Part shown: positions 25,970 to 35,524 of the stretch, piece after piece
Layout: each line of letters opens with the position of its first letter
Position numbering within the stretch: the stretch's first letter is position 1
Assembly (NCBI RefSeq): GCF_038595055.1
Contig: NZ_CP152002.1
Coordinates: forward strand, 3,578,501 to 3,642,500
DNA length: 64,000 bases
Source of the DNA: Paenibacillus sp. FSL R7-0345
GTDB lineage: Bacteria; Bacillota; Bacilli; Paenibacillales; Paenibacillaceae
Direction of reading: 5' to 3'
Notes under the pieces: model-generated
What the model was told of the DNA's origin: nothing
What the model saw: the letters and a program-made list of their open reading frames with translations, nothing else
The model's database searches: none
Made by a program: the position numbers and the translations under genes

Positions 25970-27409
25970 ATGGAAAATCTATTGAAGCAAGCCACCGGAA
26001 AACTACCTCCTGCCGGTAATCCGCTGGTTGCGCACCGTTATGGTGCTGACCCTTATGCCCTTGTATTCGGTGACCGTGTCTATCTGTATATGACCAATGA
26101 CGCTTTGGAATATGATGAGAATGGCGTGATAAAAGAAAATACTTACAGCAGCATCAATAAAATTGCGGTGATTTCTTCAGCTGACCTGGTCAACTGGACC
26201 GATCACGGCGAAATTGCGGTTGCCGGGCCGAATGGTGCAGCTAAGTGGGCAACCCAGTCCTGGGCACCGGCGGCAGCGCATAAGGTGATCGGCGGCAAGG
26301 ATACCTTTTTCCTTTATTTCGCCAATAATGCCAGCGGTATCGGCGTTCTCTCAAGTGACAGTCCCGTCGGTCCCTGGGTTGACCCTATCGGTGAAGCGCT
26401 CATTTTGCGTTCTACTCCCGGGGTTGAAGAGGTAACCTGGCTGTTCGATCCGGCTGTTCTGGTCGATGATGACGGTAACGGTTACATTTATTTCGGAGGC
26501 GGGGTGCCGGAGGGAGAATACGCAGAGCCCGGAACTGCCCGGATGATGAGGCTTGGTGATGACATGATCAGCGTTGCCGGTACGGCAGAGGTTATAGCCG
26601 CGCCGTTCATGTTCGAAGATGCCGGTATCCATAAACGGGATGGCCTCTATTATTTCACCTACTGCTCCAACTTTTATGACGGGGAACGCCCGGAAGGCAG
26701 CCCTCCTGCGGGAGAGATTGCATATATGACGGGCAGCACACCGATGGGGCCCTGGACCTATCAGGGGACGATGTTGCGAAATCCGGGGCATTTCTTCGGA
26801 GTATCCGGGAATAACCACCATGCGATTTTCCAGTTTCACGGAGAGTGGTATATCGCCTATCATGCACAGACCTTGTCCAAAGCACAGGGAATAGCCAATG
26901 GCTACCGTTCAACGCACCTCAACCGCCTGTTCCATGAGAAGGATGGCTCCATTCCTCATGTTGAAGCGGATTATTCCGGTGTGCAGCCGATCAGCCGCTT
27001 CAATCCGTATCAAAATGTCCAGGCTGTAACGATTGGGTGGAGCGCAGGGATAAAGACAGAACGAAAGCCGGGCTCGCAGGAGCAGATAGTCACAGATATT
27101 CATAACGGCGACTGGATCGGATTGTCCGGTGTTGACTTTGGGGATGTCCCTGCAGCAGCATTCCTTGCAACTGTCATAAGTCTCGGGGGCGGATCAATTA
27201 AACTGCATCTGGATCATCCGGCCGGCCCGCTTATAGGGGTACTGACGGTTCCGGCCTGTGGTGAACCTGAGCTGCAAAGTCAGTGGAGGACAGAGGTCAG
27301 CGGAGCAGACGGGGTCCATGATCTCTATCTGGTGTTCACAGGCCCTGAGGAGGCTAAATTGTTCGAGCTTGTATCCTGGCAATTTTCTAACCGGATCCAT
27401 GCATCCTAA
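25970..27409 (+). CDS. GH43 arabinoxylan arabinofuranohydrolase/xylosidase with CBM6-like domain
   Basis: A 479-residue GH43 enzyme. The five-bladed propeller begins NPLVAHRYGADPYALVFGD with the base Asp in GADPYALV. The pKa-modulating Asp is in LFDPAVLVDDDGNGYIYFGG and the acid Glu is likely in FMFEDAGIHKRDGLYY. The last 130 residues resemble a CBM6-type sandwich. The layout matches XynD-like arabinoxylan arabinofuranohydrolases, though beta-xylosidase activity cannot be excluded. An upstream in-frame ATG at 25940 sits only 4 bases after a -10 box. ATG 25970 has GGAG 8 bases upstream and is chosen. There is no signal peptide, so it acts on imported oligosaccharides. Confidence 0.88.
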   Translation: MENLLKQATGKLPPAGNPLVAHRYGADPYALVFGDRVYLYMTNDALEYDENGVIKENTYSSINKIAVISSADLVNWTDHGEIAVAGPNGAAKWATQSWAPAAAHKVIGGKDTFFLYFANNASGIGVLSSDSPVGPWVDPIGEALILRSTPGVEEVTWLFDPAVLVDDDGNGYIYFGGGVPEGEYAEPGTARMMRLGDDMISVAGTAEVIAAPFMFEDAGIHKRDGLYYFTYCSNFYDGERPEGSPPAGEIAYMTGSTPMGPWTYQGTMLRNPGHFFGVSGNNHHAIFQFHGEWYIAYHAQTLSKAQGIANGYRSTHLNRLFHEKDGSIPHVEADYSGVQPISRFNPYQNVQAVTIGWSAGIKTERKPGSQEQIVTDIHNGDWIGLSGVDFGDVPAAAFLATVISLGGGSIKLHLDHPAGPLIGVLTVPACGEPELQSQWRTEVSGADGVHDLYLVFTGPEEAKLFELVSWQFSNRIHAS

Positions 27410-27422
27410 GGAGGGCCTCTAA

Positions 27423-28946
27423 GTGAATACCGCTATCATAACGAATCCTGTAATGTGGGCAGACGTGCCGGATGTGGATGTTATACGCGTTGGACCTGTG
27501 TTTTATATGGTAAGCACCAGCATGCATTCCATGCCGGGCTGCCCGATTATGAAGTCGGTCAATCTCAGAGATTGGGAAATTGTAAATTATGTGTATGAAA
27601 CCTTCGAAGACAACGAGGCACACCGGCTGCAGGACGGGAAAGGGATTTATGGCCGGGGCTCCTGGGCAGCCTCTCTCAAGTATAAAGACGGGATATTCTA
27701 TGTTTGCTTCTCATCCAACGATATGAACCAGTTCTATATTTACAGAACGAAAGACATTGAGCATGGAATCTGGGAGCGTTCGGTCTTACCCGGGCTTTAC
27801 CATGATCCGGCCCTGCTGCTGGATGACGACGGCCGCAATTTTGTCCTTTACGGCAATGGCGATATCCGGATCAAAGAGCTGACGGAGGACCTTGGCGCTG
27901 TGAAGCCGGGCGGGGCCGATCAGCTGCTGCTTGAGGGCGAACGGACAGGCATGGGGCTGAGGATTGAAGGCTGTCATGCCTACAAGCTGAACGGTTACTA
28001 CTATTTATTCTTTATTGAATGGCCGCTAACCGGAAATAAACGCAGACGGCAGGTAAGCTACCGTTCCCGCGAGCTTTTTGGTCCCTACGAGTTCAAGATC
28101 ATTCTGGATGATGATCTGGGCTACCATAATAAAGGGGTTGCACAGGGCGGTATTGTCGATACTCCGGATAACGGCTGGTATGCCGTATTGTTCCAGGATC
28201 ATGATGCTGTCGGGCGAATCCCCTGTGTGCTGCCTGTGATCTGGGATAGGGACTGGCCGGTTATCGCAGATAGCGGTAGTAAGGCCCCCCGCCAATTTGA
28301 GACCGGGCTGCCAGCTGCGGAATCCAAGCCGCTGGTCATCAGCGATGAATTCGATTATGCAACGGATAAGCTGGCCTTGAACTGGCAGTGGAATCACAAT
28401 CCTGACAACAGCCTATGGTCTGTTACAGAGCGGCCAAGCTTTCTGCGCCTTCGTACCGGTCAACCGGCAGACAGTATTTTAACGGCGCGCAATACATTAA
28501 CACAACGGACGGAAGGTCCGGCTTGCAGTGCGGAAACGGTTATGGAGCTTTCGGGCATGCAGCCGGGTGACCGGGCAGGGATGGCAGCGCTGCAGAATGA
28601 ATTCGGCGTTGTACGGATCACAGCTGCGGAGCAGGGACAGTACACTATCGACATGTGCGTCAACGGCGGCGACGGCCTCGAAAAACAGCTGGAAAGCGTT
28701 GAATTCACGGCTAAGCACGTTTATCTCAAAATTGAATTCAATTTCGAGGACAGCCTTGACGAGGCAGTCTTCTTCTATTCAAAAGACGGGATAGCATGGA
28801 CCCAAATCGGCCATACCTTGCATATGAAGTACACACTGGATCATTTTATGGGGTACAGAATCGGGCTTTTTAATTATACGACCCGGCAGTCAGGAGGTTA
28901 TGCGGATTTCGGTTATTTTCACTATAGAAGGGGCATTGTTTACTAA
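27423..28946 (+). CDS. GH43 beta-xylosidase/arabinofuranosidase with concanavalin-like C-domain
   Basis: A 507-residue GH43 enzyme of the GH43_11/12 type. The propeller starts NPVMWADVPDVDVIRVGPVFYMVSTSMHSMPG, with the catalytic base Asp in ADVPDVDV. LPGLYHDPALLLDDDG holds the pKa-modulating Asp and the acid Glu is likely in LRIEGCHAYK. From about residue 310 comes the beta-sandwich GH43_C2 domain that closes the active site in this subfamily. GTG 27423 is preceded by AAGGAGG that overlaps the previous stop, so the two GH43 genes are translated from one message. Expected role: intracellular release of xylose or arabinose from short oligosaccharides. Confidence 0.9.
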   Translation: MNTAIITNPVMWADVPDVDVIRVGPVFYMVSTSMHSMPGCPIMKSVNLRDWEIVNYVYETFEDNEAHRLQDGKGIYGRGSWAASLKYKDGIFYVCFSSNDMNQFYIYRTKDIEHGIWERSVLPGLYHDPALLLDDDGRNFVLYGNGDIRIKELTEDLGAVKPGGADQLLLEGERTGMGLRIEGCHAYKLNGYYYLFFIEWPLTGNKRRRQVSYRSRELFGPYEFKIILDDDLGYHNKGVAQGGIVDTPDNGWYAVLFQDHDAVGRIPCVLPVIWDRDWPVIADSGSKAPRQFETGLPAAESKPLVISDEFDYATDKLALNWQWNHNPDNSLWSVTERPSFLRLRTGQPADSILTARNTLTQRTEGPACSAETVMELSGMQPGDRAGMAALQNEFGVVRITAAEQGQYTIDMCVNGGDGLEKQLESVEFTAKHVYLKIEFNFEDSLDEAVFFYSKDGIAWTQIGHTLHMKYTLDHFMGYRIGLFNYTTRQSGGYADFGYFHYRRGIVY

Positions 28947-29039
28947 TGAAACCGACGGGCTGGGGAACGGCTTTCAGAATGACATAGCGGATATTATGAG
29001 CCCGGAATGATATTTCGAATAATTATCTAAAGTTGCCAA

Positions 29040-29092
29040 AAAAGCCCGGGGAGCAGTGCTGCTTAGTCACTGAAAACGCCTCAGGCTTCTTT
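29040..29092. terminator. Possible weak bidirectional terminator
   Basis: AAGCC...GG pairs with CC...GGCTT across a 30-base interval between the convergent GH43 and AraC genes, with A- and T-rich flanks. The stem is interrupted, so confidence is low. Confidence 0.35.
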
Positions 29093-29964
29093 TATATTCG
29101 GGACTGGTTTTGTCTGTATTTATGGGGGGTTACTCCTGTTAAGGCTTTGAATACGCGGTGAAAATGTGTGACTGTCTCGTAGCCGCATTGCTCTGCAATA
29201 TCTGTAATCTTCTGATCCGTACGTATCAGCAGCTCCTTGGCGCGGATAATCCTTTTGGCATTTACATATTGGGTTAGATTCATCGTTGTGAGCTGCCGGA
29301 AGACGCGTGAGAAATGTGGGGCAGATACATTGGCTTTGTCTGCGAGCCGGGCAAGCGAGTTCTCATGTTCAGGATGCTCGTCAATGTCACGCAGTACCTG
29401 CCTCATCCACAATGGACCTACACCGGGCTCAAGCGGGTCTTCGCGCCTGCGGACAGACTGGACATGCCGGTTGATTTGCAGCAGGAGCTGGCAGGAAAGC
29501 AGCTTGACTGCTTCATGATAACCTAACCTATGTTCTTTAAGCTCCGTATGAATTTGTTCTAGCGCCGTTTCCGCAACAACTCTCAGAGGCTCTGTCAGCT
29601 CAATCCGGTATATCCCTTTTTGCCTGGCCAGATCAAAGCACAATAAGCTCCTGTATGAATCATCGATCGGGTCCATCGCAAGCAGTGTTGGTGCGAAATA
29701 GAGAGCAGAGGATACGATGGGATCTTCGTTATGAGGCAGGGAGTGGTGAATGGTGTTCCCCGGAATGATGAACAGATCACCCTGCTTTTTCTCGTACCAG
29801 GCATTATCAATAAAAAACACACCCTTACCCTGATGAATATAAACGAGCTCATACCGGTCATGCAGATGGTCCGGGAGCTCGTTCGTTTGTCTTTTCACCG
29901 ATTGGTATGCAAGTTCAAACGGAAACAGAGGATCGCCAATAAAGGGCTTGCGGATAGGCGCCAA
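29092..29964 (-). CDS. AraC-family regulator with cupin sensor domain
   Basis: A 290-residue regulator. The N-terminal cupin includes LHDRYELVYIHQGKGVFFIDN. The AraC domain covers about residues 190-287 (LARLADKANVSAPHFSRVFRQ ... IAEQCGYETVTHFHRVFKALTGVTPHKY). The start is TTG with AAGGA 9 bases upstream; an ATG just before it runs into a stop. It is divergent from the lactonase-reductase-dehydrogenase operon at 30125 and convergent with the GH43 operon, so it most likely controls the divergent sugar-oxidation genes. Confidence 0.87.
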   Translation of the reverse strand: MAPIRKPFIGDPLFPFELAYQSVKRQTNELPDHLHDRYELVYIHQGKGVFFIDNAWYEKKQGDLFIIPGNTIHHSLPHNEDPIVSSALYFAPTLLAMDPIDDSYRSLLCFDLARQKGIYRIELTEPLRVVAETALEQIHTELKEHRLGYHEAVKLLSCQLLLQINRHVQSVRRREDPLEPGVGPLWMRQVLRDIDEHPEHENSLARLADKANVSAPHFSRVFRQLTTMNLTQYVNAKRIIRAKELLIRTDQKITDIAEQCGYETVTHFHRVFKALTGVTPHKYRQNQSRI

Positions 29965-30124
29965 TCAGATCATTCCTTCTAAATAGATTCGCATTGTATA
30001 TTCAAGATATCAAAATAGGTTATAAAATTGCAAGATAAGGACATTAACTACTTCATTAACTTGGTATACAATGTTCAGAGAACAGGATCACGACACTATG
30101 AATGCAAAAGAGGTGTGCAGCAGA

Positions 30125-30955
30125 ATGCGCATTGACGCTCATCAACACTACTGGAAAATCAAACGGGGGGACTACGGCTGGATCACGCCGGAGCTGCCGG
30201 TCCTGTACCGTGATTTCATGCCGGCTGATCTGGAACCGCTGCTTCAAGCACACCAGCTGGATGGAAGTATTATTGTCCAGGCAGCACCGACGGCCGAAGA
30301 AACAGATTTCATCCTATCCATTGCCGATAATGCTCCATCTGTACTTGGGGTTGTGGGCTGGCTGGATCTTTTTGACCCTGATCACTATCAGGTCTATACA
30401 AGGTTCCGGCAGAACCCGAAATTCAAGGGCTTCCGGATTATGATTCAGGACATGCCGGATGCTTACCGCATCCTGGAGCCTGGGTTTGTTGAAGCACTCC
30501 GCCAGTATGCAGAAGAGGATGTACCCGTAGATTTACTGCTGGCTGCAAATCAGATAGATGCTGTATTAAAGCTGCTTGAACGGGTTCCGGATCTGCGGGG
30601 CGTTATCGATCATATCGCTAAACCGCCGGTCAGGAACAAAGAAATAGAGATCTGGACGCAATATATGAGAGCGCTTGCCAAACACCCTCAAATCTATTGC
30701 AAGCTATCCGGAATGGTTACAGAAGGGGAGCATGACCGGTGGAGCAAAGAAGATTTTGTTCCGTATATCCGTACGGTTATCGACCTTTTCGGCCCGGACC
30801 GGGTAATGTTTGGCAGTGACTGGCCTGTATGTCTTTTAGCGGCGGATTATGCAGAGGTTGTAGATCTGCTGGCCGGCTCTTTACCTGAGGCCTGGGGGGA
30901 TGCTGAGCGTGAAAGATTATTCGGTGGCAATGCGAAGGATTTTTATAAACTATGA
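30125..30955 (+). CDS. Amidohydrolase-2 family, sugar lactonase-like
   Basis: A 276-residue TIM-barrel metal-dependent hydrolase. The N-terminus MRIDAHQHYW gives the HxH metal ligands, DHIAKPP a further His, and MFGSDWPVC the catalytic Asp, as in L-fucono-1,5-lactonase and related aldonolactonases. Earlier in-frame starts at 30071 and 30098 lack a ribosome binding site. ATG 30125 has AGAGGTG upstream and gives the family's usual N-terminus. It is first in an operon with an aldo/keto reductase and a zinc alcohol dehydrogenase, the order expected for oxidation of a free aldose through its lactone. It is cytoplasmic. Confidence 0.82.
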   Translation: MRIDAHQHYWKIKRGDYGWITPELPVLYRDFMPADLEPLLQAHQLDGSIIVQAAPTAEETDFILSIADNAPSVLGVVGWLDLFDPDHYQVYTRFRQNPKFKGFRIMIQDMPDAYRILEPGFVEALRQYAEEDVPVDLLLAANQIDAVLKLLERVPDLRGVIDHIAKPPVRNKEIEIWTQYMRALAKHPQIYCKLSGMVTEGEHDRWSKEDFVPYIRTVIDLFGPDRVMFGSDWPVCLLAADYAEVVDLLAGSLPEAWGDAERERLFGGNAKDFYKL

Positions 30956-30979
30956 GTCTGTTGAACGGGGGAACCTCAA

Positions 30980-31945
30980 ATGAAATATCGTAAACTGGGA
31001 AATACCGGACTAGATGTATCTGTGCTAAGCTTTGGCGCCTCATCGCTGGGCTCTGTGTTTCGTGAGTCGGAGGACAGCCAGAGCATCAGGACGGTGCATG
31101 CCGCCATTGATGCAGGCATTAATTATATAGATGTTTCACCTTATTACGGTCTGACCAAAGCGGAGACGGTACTTGGCAAGGCTATTCAGGAGCTGCCGCG
31201 TGACAAATTCCTGCTATCCTCCAAAGCGGGGCGTTACGGGGAAGCGGTGTTTGATTTTTCCGCAAAACGCATATTCAGCAGTGTGGAGGAAAGCCTCAAG
31301 CGGCTGAATACAGACTATCTGGATATTTTGTTCATGCATGATATTGAATTCGTGCCGGCCTCAATTATTCTGGAAGAAGCCGTGCCCGCGATGGATAAGC
31401 TGAAGGAGCAGGGCAAAATCCGGTTCAGCGGGATCAGCGGACTGCCCTTACAGTTGTTTGACACACTGCTCCCGCAAATCAATGTGGATGCCATTTTATC
31501 CTACTGTCATTATTCGCTTAACGATACTTCTCTTATTGAGCTGCTCCCGCTGCTTAAGTCCAAAGGGACCGGGCTGGTCAATGCTTCGCCTCTGTCGATG
31601 GGACTGCTGAGCACGCGTGAGACTGCAGCCTGGCACCCTGCCGGAAGCAGATTAAAAGAAGTCTGTAAACAAGCCGCCGGGCACTGTACTGCCAGAGGTG
31701 TGGATATTGCCAAGCTCGCTGTACAGTACTCTACCAGCCATGAACAAATTCCGACTACACTGGTCAGCACAGCCACTCCGGCAAATATAATCAACAATGC
31801 CGCCTGGACGGAGGAGGCAATGGACACCGTGCTGCTGAAGGAAGTGCTGGATATCCTAAAGCCTGTTCACAATGAAACATGGATTAGCGGCCGGCCCGAA
31901 TACAATGAACGTCTGGAACCAGCTAAAGGGGGCGGCACCGTATAA
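30980..31945 (+). CDS. Aldo/keto reductase, probable aldose 1-dehydrogenase
   Basis: A 321-residue AKR-fold oxidoreductase with the full catalytic tetrad Asp51, Tyr56 (DVSPYYG), Lys82 (SSKAGRYG) and His120 (LFMHDIE). The sequence is of the L-galactose dehydrogenase / D-threo-aldose dehydrogenase group (RKLGNTGLDVSVLSFGASSLG). It starts 25 bases after the lactonase gene, and its stop overlaps the ATG of the dehydrogenase gene by one base. The inferred reaction is NAD(P)-dependent oxidation of an aldose such as L-galactose or L-fucose to the lactone that the preceding gene product hydrolyses. Confidence 0.82.
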   Translation: MKYRKLGNTGLDVSVLSFGASSLGSVFRESEDSQSIRTVHAAIDAGINYIDVSPYYGLTKAETVLGKAIQELPRDKFLLSSKAGRYGEAVFDFSAKRIFSSVEESLKRLNTDYLDILFMHDIEFVPASIILEEAVPAMDKLKEQGKIRFSGISGLPLQLFDTLLPQINVDAILSYCHYSLNDTSLIELLPLLKSKGTGLVNASPLSMGLLSTRETAAWHPAGSRLKEVCKQAAGHCTARGVDIAKLAVQYSTSHEQIPTTLVSTATPANIINNAAWTEEAMDTVLLKEVLDILKPVHNETWISGRPEYNERLEPAKGGGTV

Positions 31946-32967
31946 TGAAAGGGATTGTCTGCGAGGAAGTCGGTAAATGGGTATGGCATGAGGATTTGGC
32001 CGGACCTGCTATAGAGGAGGGAAAAGCCATTGTCCGCATTCGCCGGATCGGAATCTGTGGAACTGACCTGCATGCCTATCTGGGCAATCAGCCGTATTTC
32101 AGCTATCCGCGGGTGCTTGGACATGAGCTTGCCGGTATTATCGAAGCTGTAGGTGAGAATGAGGCAGGGCTGAAGGCAGGGGATCAGGTCAGCATTGTGC
32201 CCTATATGCACTGCGGCGAGTGTTCTGCATGTCTCAGCGGAAAAACAAACTGCTGCAAAAATATGAAGGTATTCGGTGTCCATATCGATGGAGGCATGCG
32301 TGAGCTGGTTGCGGTCCCTTCCGGACATTTAATTAAAACAGAGGGGCTTACGCTGGACCAGGCTGCAATGCTGGAGCCGCTGGCGATCGGGGCACATGCC
32401 CTCCGGCGCTCCGGCTTGGCTGCGGGTGATACTGTACTCGTAATCGGAGCAGGCCCGATCGGTCTTGGTATTATGGCACTTGCCAGGTATGCAGGAGCCA
32501 GGGTCATCGCTATGGATGTCAATGAGGAGCGACTGGACTTTTGCCGTAATTGGGCCCAAATAGAACACACCGTGAATGCACTGCAGCCGCCGCAGGAGCA
32601 GCTGACAGCCATTACAGGTGAGCCAAAAGCCGCATTTGTCATTGATGCAACCGGTAATGCCAAATCCATGACGAATGCATTCAATCTGGTCGCGCATGGC
32701 GGATCACTGGTCTATGTCGGCTTGGTCAAAGGCGATATTACCTTTAATGACCCCAACTTCCACAGCCATGAGCTGAGCCTGATGGGCAGCCGTAACGCAA
32801 CCATGGAGGACTTCGGTTTTGTGCTGAAGGCAATCTCGGCTGGCTACGTTGATGTCGACCGTTATATAACACACCGTTCAAGCTTTGAGGATATGATTCA
32901 TCATTTTGAGAGCTGGCTCAAGCCGGAATCCAAAGTGATTAAAGCGGTGGTTGAGATAGGTGAATGA
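31945..32967 (+). CDS. Zinc-dependent alcohol dehydrogenase, possible L-galactonate 5-dehydrogenase
   Basis: A 340-residue medium-chain dehydrogenase. Catalytic zinc ligands are Cys38 with His60-Glu61 (ICGTDLH, GHE). The structural zinc site is Cys90, Cys93, Cys96 and Cys104. The nucleotide loop is VIGAGPIGLG. The sequence type resembles E. coli LgoD/RspB sugar-acid dehydrogenases. Placed after an aldose dehydrogenase and a lactonase, it would oxidise the aldonate; with L-galactose as substrate the product would be D-tagaturonate, which enters hexuronate catabolism. The family is firm, the substrate is inferred. Confidence 0.82.
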   Translation: MKGIVCEEVGKWVWHEDLAGPAIEEGKAIVRIRRIGICGTDLHAYLGNQPYFSYPRVLGHELAGIIEAVGENEAGLKAGDQVSIVPYMHCGECSACLSGKTNCCKNMKVFGVHIDGGMRELVAVPSGHLIKTEGLTLDQAAMLEPLAIGAHALRRSGLAAGDTVLVIGAGPIGLGIMALARYAGARVIAMDVNEERLDFCRNWAQIEHTVNALQPPQEQLTAITGEPKAAFVIDATGNAKSMTNAFNLVAHGGSLVYVGLVKGDITFNDPNFHSHELSLMGSRNATMEDFGFVLKAISAGYVDVDRYITHRSSFEDMIHHFESWLKPESKVIKAVVEIGE

Positions 32968-32984
32968 ATCCGCTTCTTATAACA

Positions 32985-33806
32985 AGTGTAATGAGATATT
33001 CATTTTTTTCGATAACTGCCGATCCATACCGTGACCTTTCTATGAACCTGAGTTTTATATGATCCCTGCTGTAACCTATAACAGAAATGACTGGGGAAAA
33101 GGATTTGAACCAAAGGGATTGACAAAGGATGGTGAACCATGGGTATTTGCCTGGCACAGGACAGCTGTTGCAGGGGCTACGTATTCAGAAGGAAAGGGGG
33201 GGACCGTCGCTTTGTTTGGGCATACACCGGCGGATATGAATGGTTTCTCCTGCTCCTTGACACCCCTCAATGGCCAAGTATTACACAAATTAATCTGGCC
33301 TGAAAAAGAATCTCCGGTTGTTTACTCAGATAGAGATCAATATTCAGAAGCATTTTATAGTAAACTATTGCTTTCTCCTGGGGAGACCTTTACCACAGCA
33401 GCCTATCTGGTCATTAAACAATATGAACAGCCCAGGGTTGCATGGAGTAAAATGTTAGAAGTAGCCTGGCAATTAAATGCCCATAATATTAAAACGAATG
33501 TTAGCTTATCTGATATTTGGGACCATTCCATTAATTATGCCCGGAAGGGCTTATGGAAGGAAGACGGGGCTTTTAAAGGTTTTACGATTGGCACGCATTG
33601 GAGCGACGGAGAATGGACTCAAGTCCGTCATTATGAGATCGGCTGGTGTGGACAAAATGCATCCCTGGCTAATTCCTTTCTTGCGGATTATTTACGAACC
33701 GGAAATCTCACTTCCAAAGAGCAGGGACTGGCTGTCTTGGACGTATGGGTAAAGAACGGGAGACTGCCAAACGGATTAATACATTGCCACTATGATTATT
33801 TATTGT
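32985..33806 (+). pseudogene. Truncated six-hairpin glycosidase-like pseudogene
   Basis: From ATG 33059 the frame encodes about 250 residues of a six-hairpin-type protein (AVTYNRNDWGKGFEP, THWSDGEWTQVRHYEIGWCG, LPNGLIHCHYDYLLFK). Family-like sequence continues upstream in the same frame (FFDNCRSIP) but is cut by a TGA at 33032-33034, so the ATG is not the original start. The 5' end is lost against the dehydrogenase gene. The 3' half is lost at 33807, where the frame runs into the antisense strand of the PucR gene. The fold seems comparable to that of the gene at 12133, but the two are not close relatives. Confidence 0.75.
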
Positions 33807-35474
33807 TTAAATCGAGCCCTTCAGCAGGGGTTCAATCGCTATGGCAATCCGGATTCGGAGGCTTTCAACCGGGTCCTTCAGCTTCACGCCGAGCAATTTT
33901 TCGCATTTTTCCAGTCTGTATACCACCGTATTGCGATGGATGAACAATTGCTTTGACGTTTCGACGAGCTGGCATTGGGTGTCGTAAAAAGCACTTAACG
34001 TGCGGAGCAGCTCCGTCCGCTCTTGCTCTGCCACATCTATAAGTCCGCTCAGGGTCTCCTCGTAAAATTGCCTCAGCTCAGCATGGGGAAGCATATGGAA
34101 CAAGTAACTGATATCTTTGGCCCGGTATGACTGCACAAATCTCCTCCGCTTCATCCGATATCCGAAATTCAGCGCATTCACAGCCTCGGTATAGGAATGC
34201 TTGATTCCCAGCATATTGGTGGTTGGTTTGCCGATGCCTGCGGACAAGCTTAAACCATATTGATTGTACAGGGATTCGGTCATTTCATTCAATTGCCGGA
34301 TAAGGCCCGCCTCGTCCCAGCCCGTCTCCGGAATATGGAGCAGAATGCAAAAGGTATCCTGTCTGGTAAACATGACAAAAGGATGTCCAAAAAGGTTGAA
34401 GAACCGCTTAATCCGGTCATATTGCTCCTCTTGCTCCGAGAAATTGTCCTCGCGCAAAACGGCCGGGCTCCTGAAGTTGGAACGCTCCCCATCCACGGCT
34501 GCCGTAAGCGCCTCATCATTTCGCAGCGCCACTACGGACCTTGTGCTATCCGGGTACAGGCCATATTTTTTGCCGCGGTTCAGTGCCTCCTGTTCAGCAT
34601 TAATATAGCCCTCGATCAAATCGGAGAAAAATTCGGTTTTATATCTTCTGGAACGCTCTTTAACCGCCTGGGACTTGGTGATTTCCATACCAATGACGTT
34701 GGTTGCCTGCTCAAGTGTCAGCTCATAGAGCGCCGTTGTCCTTTCAGAGGAGTGGAATGACAGCAGGTAGCCTTCATGCCGGTAGGTCCGTACCGGATAT
34801 ATTAGCAGGTGGCTGTATTTACGAAGCCGGGGATCCGCCAGGCAGATGGAAGTAGGAGAAGCGGATTCGCTCAGCTCCTGCAATGCCCGTTCGGCGGCGG
34901 CGATCAGCCCGGTGTTGTCCTTTAGATTATCCGGAACCGCTATGGCTTGCAGTTTACTGTTCACCAGAATGACAGGGGAGAAGAGCAGCTTGGACAAAGA
35001 ATTAATAATATCAGTGATCCCTTTACCCTTCATAATCATCTCGGAAAATTTCTTGTGTATGCTAAGCGCATATTGCAGCTCATCATTCTTATTATTCAGA
35101 ATTAAGCTGGTCGATTGCTGCAGGATTTCGCCAAGTGACAGCGGGACATCGGAAATTTCGATTAAAGGGAATCTGCTGCTTTCTGCCAGCCGCACAATTT
35201 CGTCAGGGAGAATCAGTTCAAAGCGGCGGGTCTTAATCGCCATTCCGCAGCAATTCAGACGCTGCATATCTCTGATTAATTGAATCAACAGCTCCGGCTG
35301 CTGCTTCATGAAATAGCCGTTGGTCAGAAGAAGCTCGTTCGGCCGAAGAAACCGGATGATATCCGGAGAATCCATAATATTGACGGTTTGAACTTCCCGC
35401 ATCAGACCGTCAATCCCGGCAATAACTTTGGCATTCTCGTAAATACCGGTACTAAGCAAGTCGTTTAGCAGCAC
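33807..35474 (-). CDS. PucR-family transcriptional regulator
   Basis: A 555-residue cytoplasmic regulator. The N-terminal PucR domain (about 1-125) contains LRPNELLLTNGYF and PLIEI. A CdaR GGDEF-like region follows (about 290-420). The C-terminal PucR helix-turn-helix contains LVETSKQLFIHRNTVVYRLEKCEKLLGVKL. Relatives control purine and other nitrogen-compound catabolism. The start is GTG with GAAGGGA upstream. It is divergent from the amidohydrolase operon at 35678, which it presumably activates. Its stop codon lies exactly where the neighbouring pseudogene ends. Confidence 0.92.
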   Translation of the reverse strand: MLLNDLLSTGIYENAKVIAGIDGLMREVQTVNIMDSPDIIRFLRPNELLLTNGYFMKQQPELLIQLIRDMQRLNCCGMAIKTRRFELILPDEIVRLAESSRFPLIEISDVPLSLGEILQQSTSLILNNKNDELQYALSIHKKFSEMIMKGKGITDIINSLSKLLFSPVILVNSKLQAIAVPDNLKDNTGLIAAAERALQELSESASPTSICLADPRLRKYSHLLIYPVRTYRHEGYLLSFHSSERTTALYELTLEQATNVIGMEITKSQAVKERSRRYKTEFFSDLIEGYINAEQEALNRGKKYGLYPDSTRSVVALRNDEALTAAVDGERSNFRSPAVLREDNFSEQEEQYDRIKRFFNLFGHPFVMFTRQDTFCILLHIPETGWDEAGLIRQLNEMTESLYNQYGLSLSAGIGKPTTNMLGIKHSYTEAVNALNFGYRMKRRRFVQSYRAKDISYLFHMLPHAELRQFYEETLSGLIDVAEQERTELLRTLSAFYDTQCQLVETSKQLFIHRNTVVYRLEKCEKLLGVKLKDPVESLRIRIAIAIEPLLKGSI

Positions 35475-35524
35475 ATTGATCGGTCCCTTCCGTTTTGCTC
35501 ATGATTATGAAAAGTAATATAACA

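Noticed and set aside
33807..33943. Extension of the six-hairpin pseudogene frame to 33943
   Set aside because: Past 33806 it reads the antisense of the PucR gene and loses family resemblance, so it is chance read-through.
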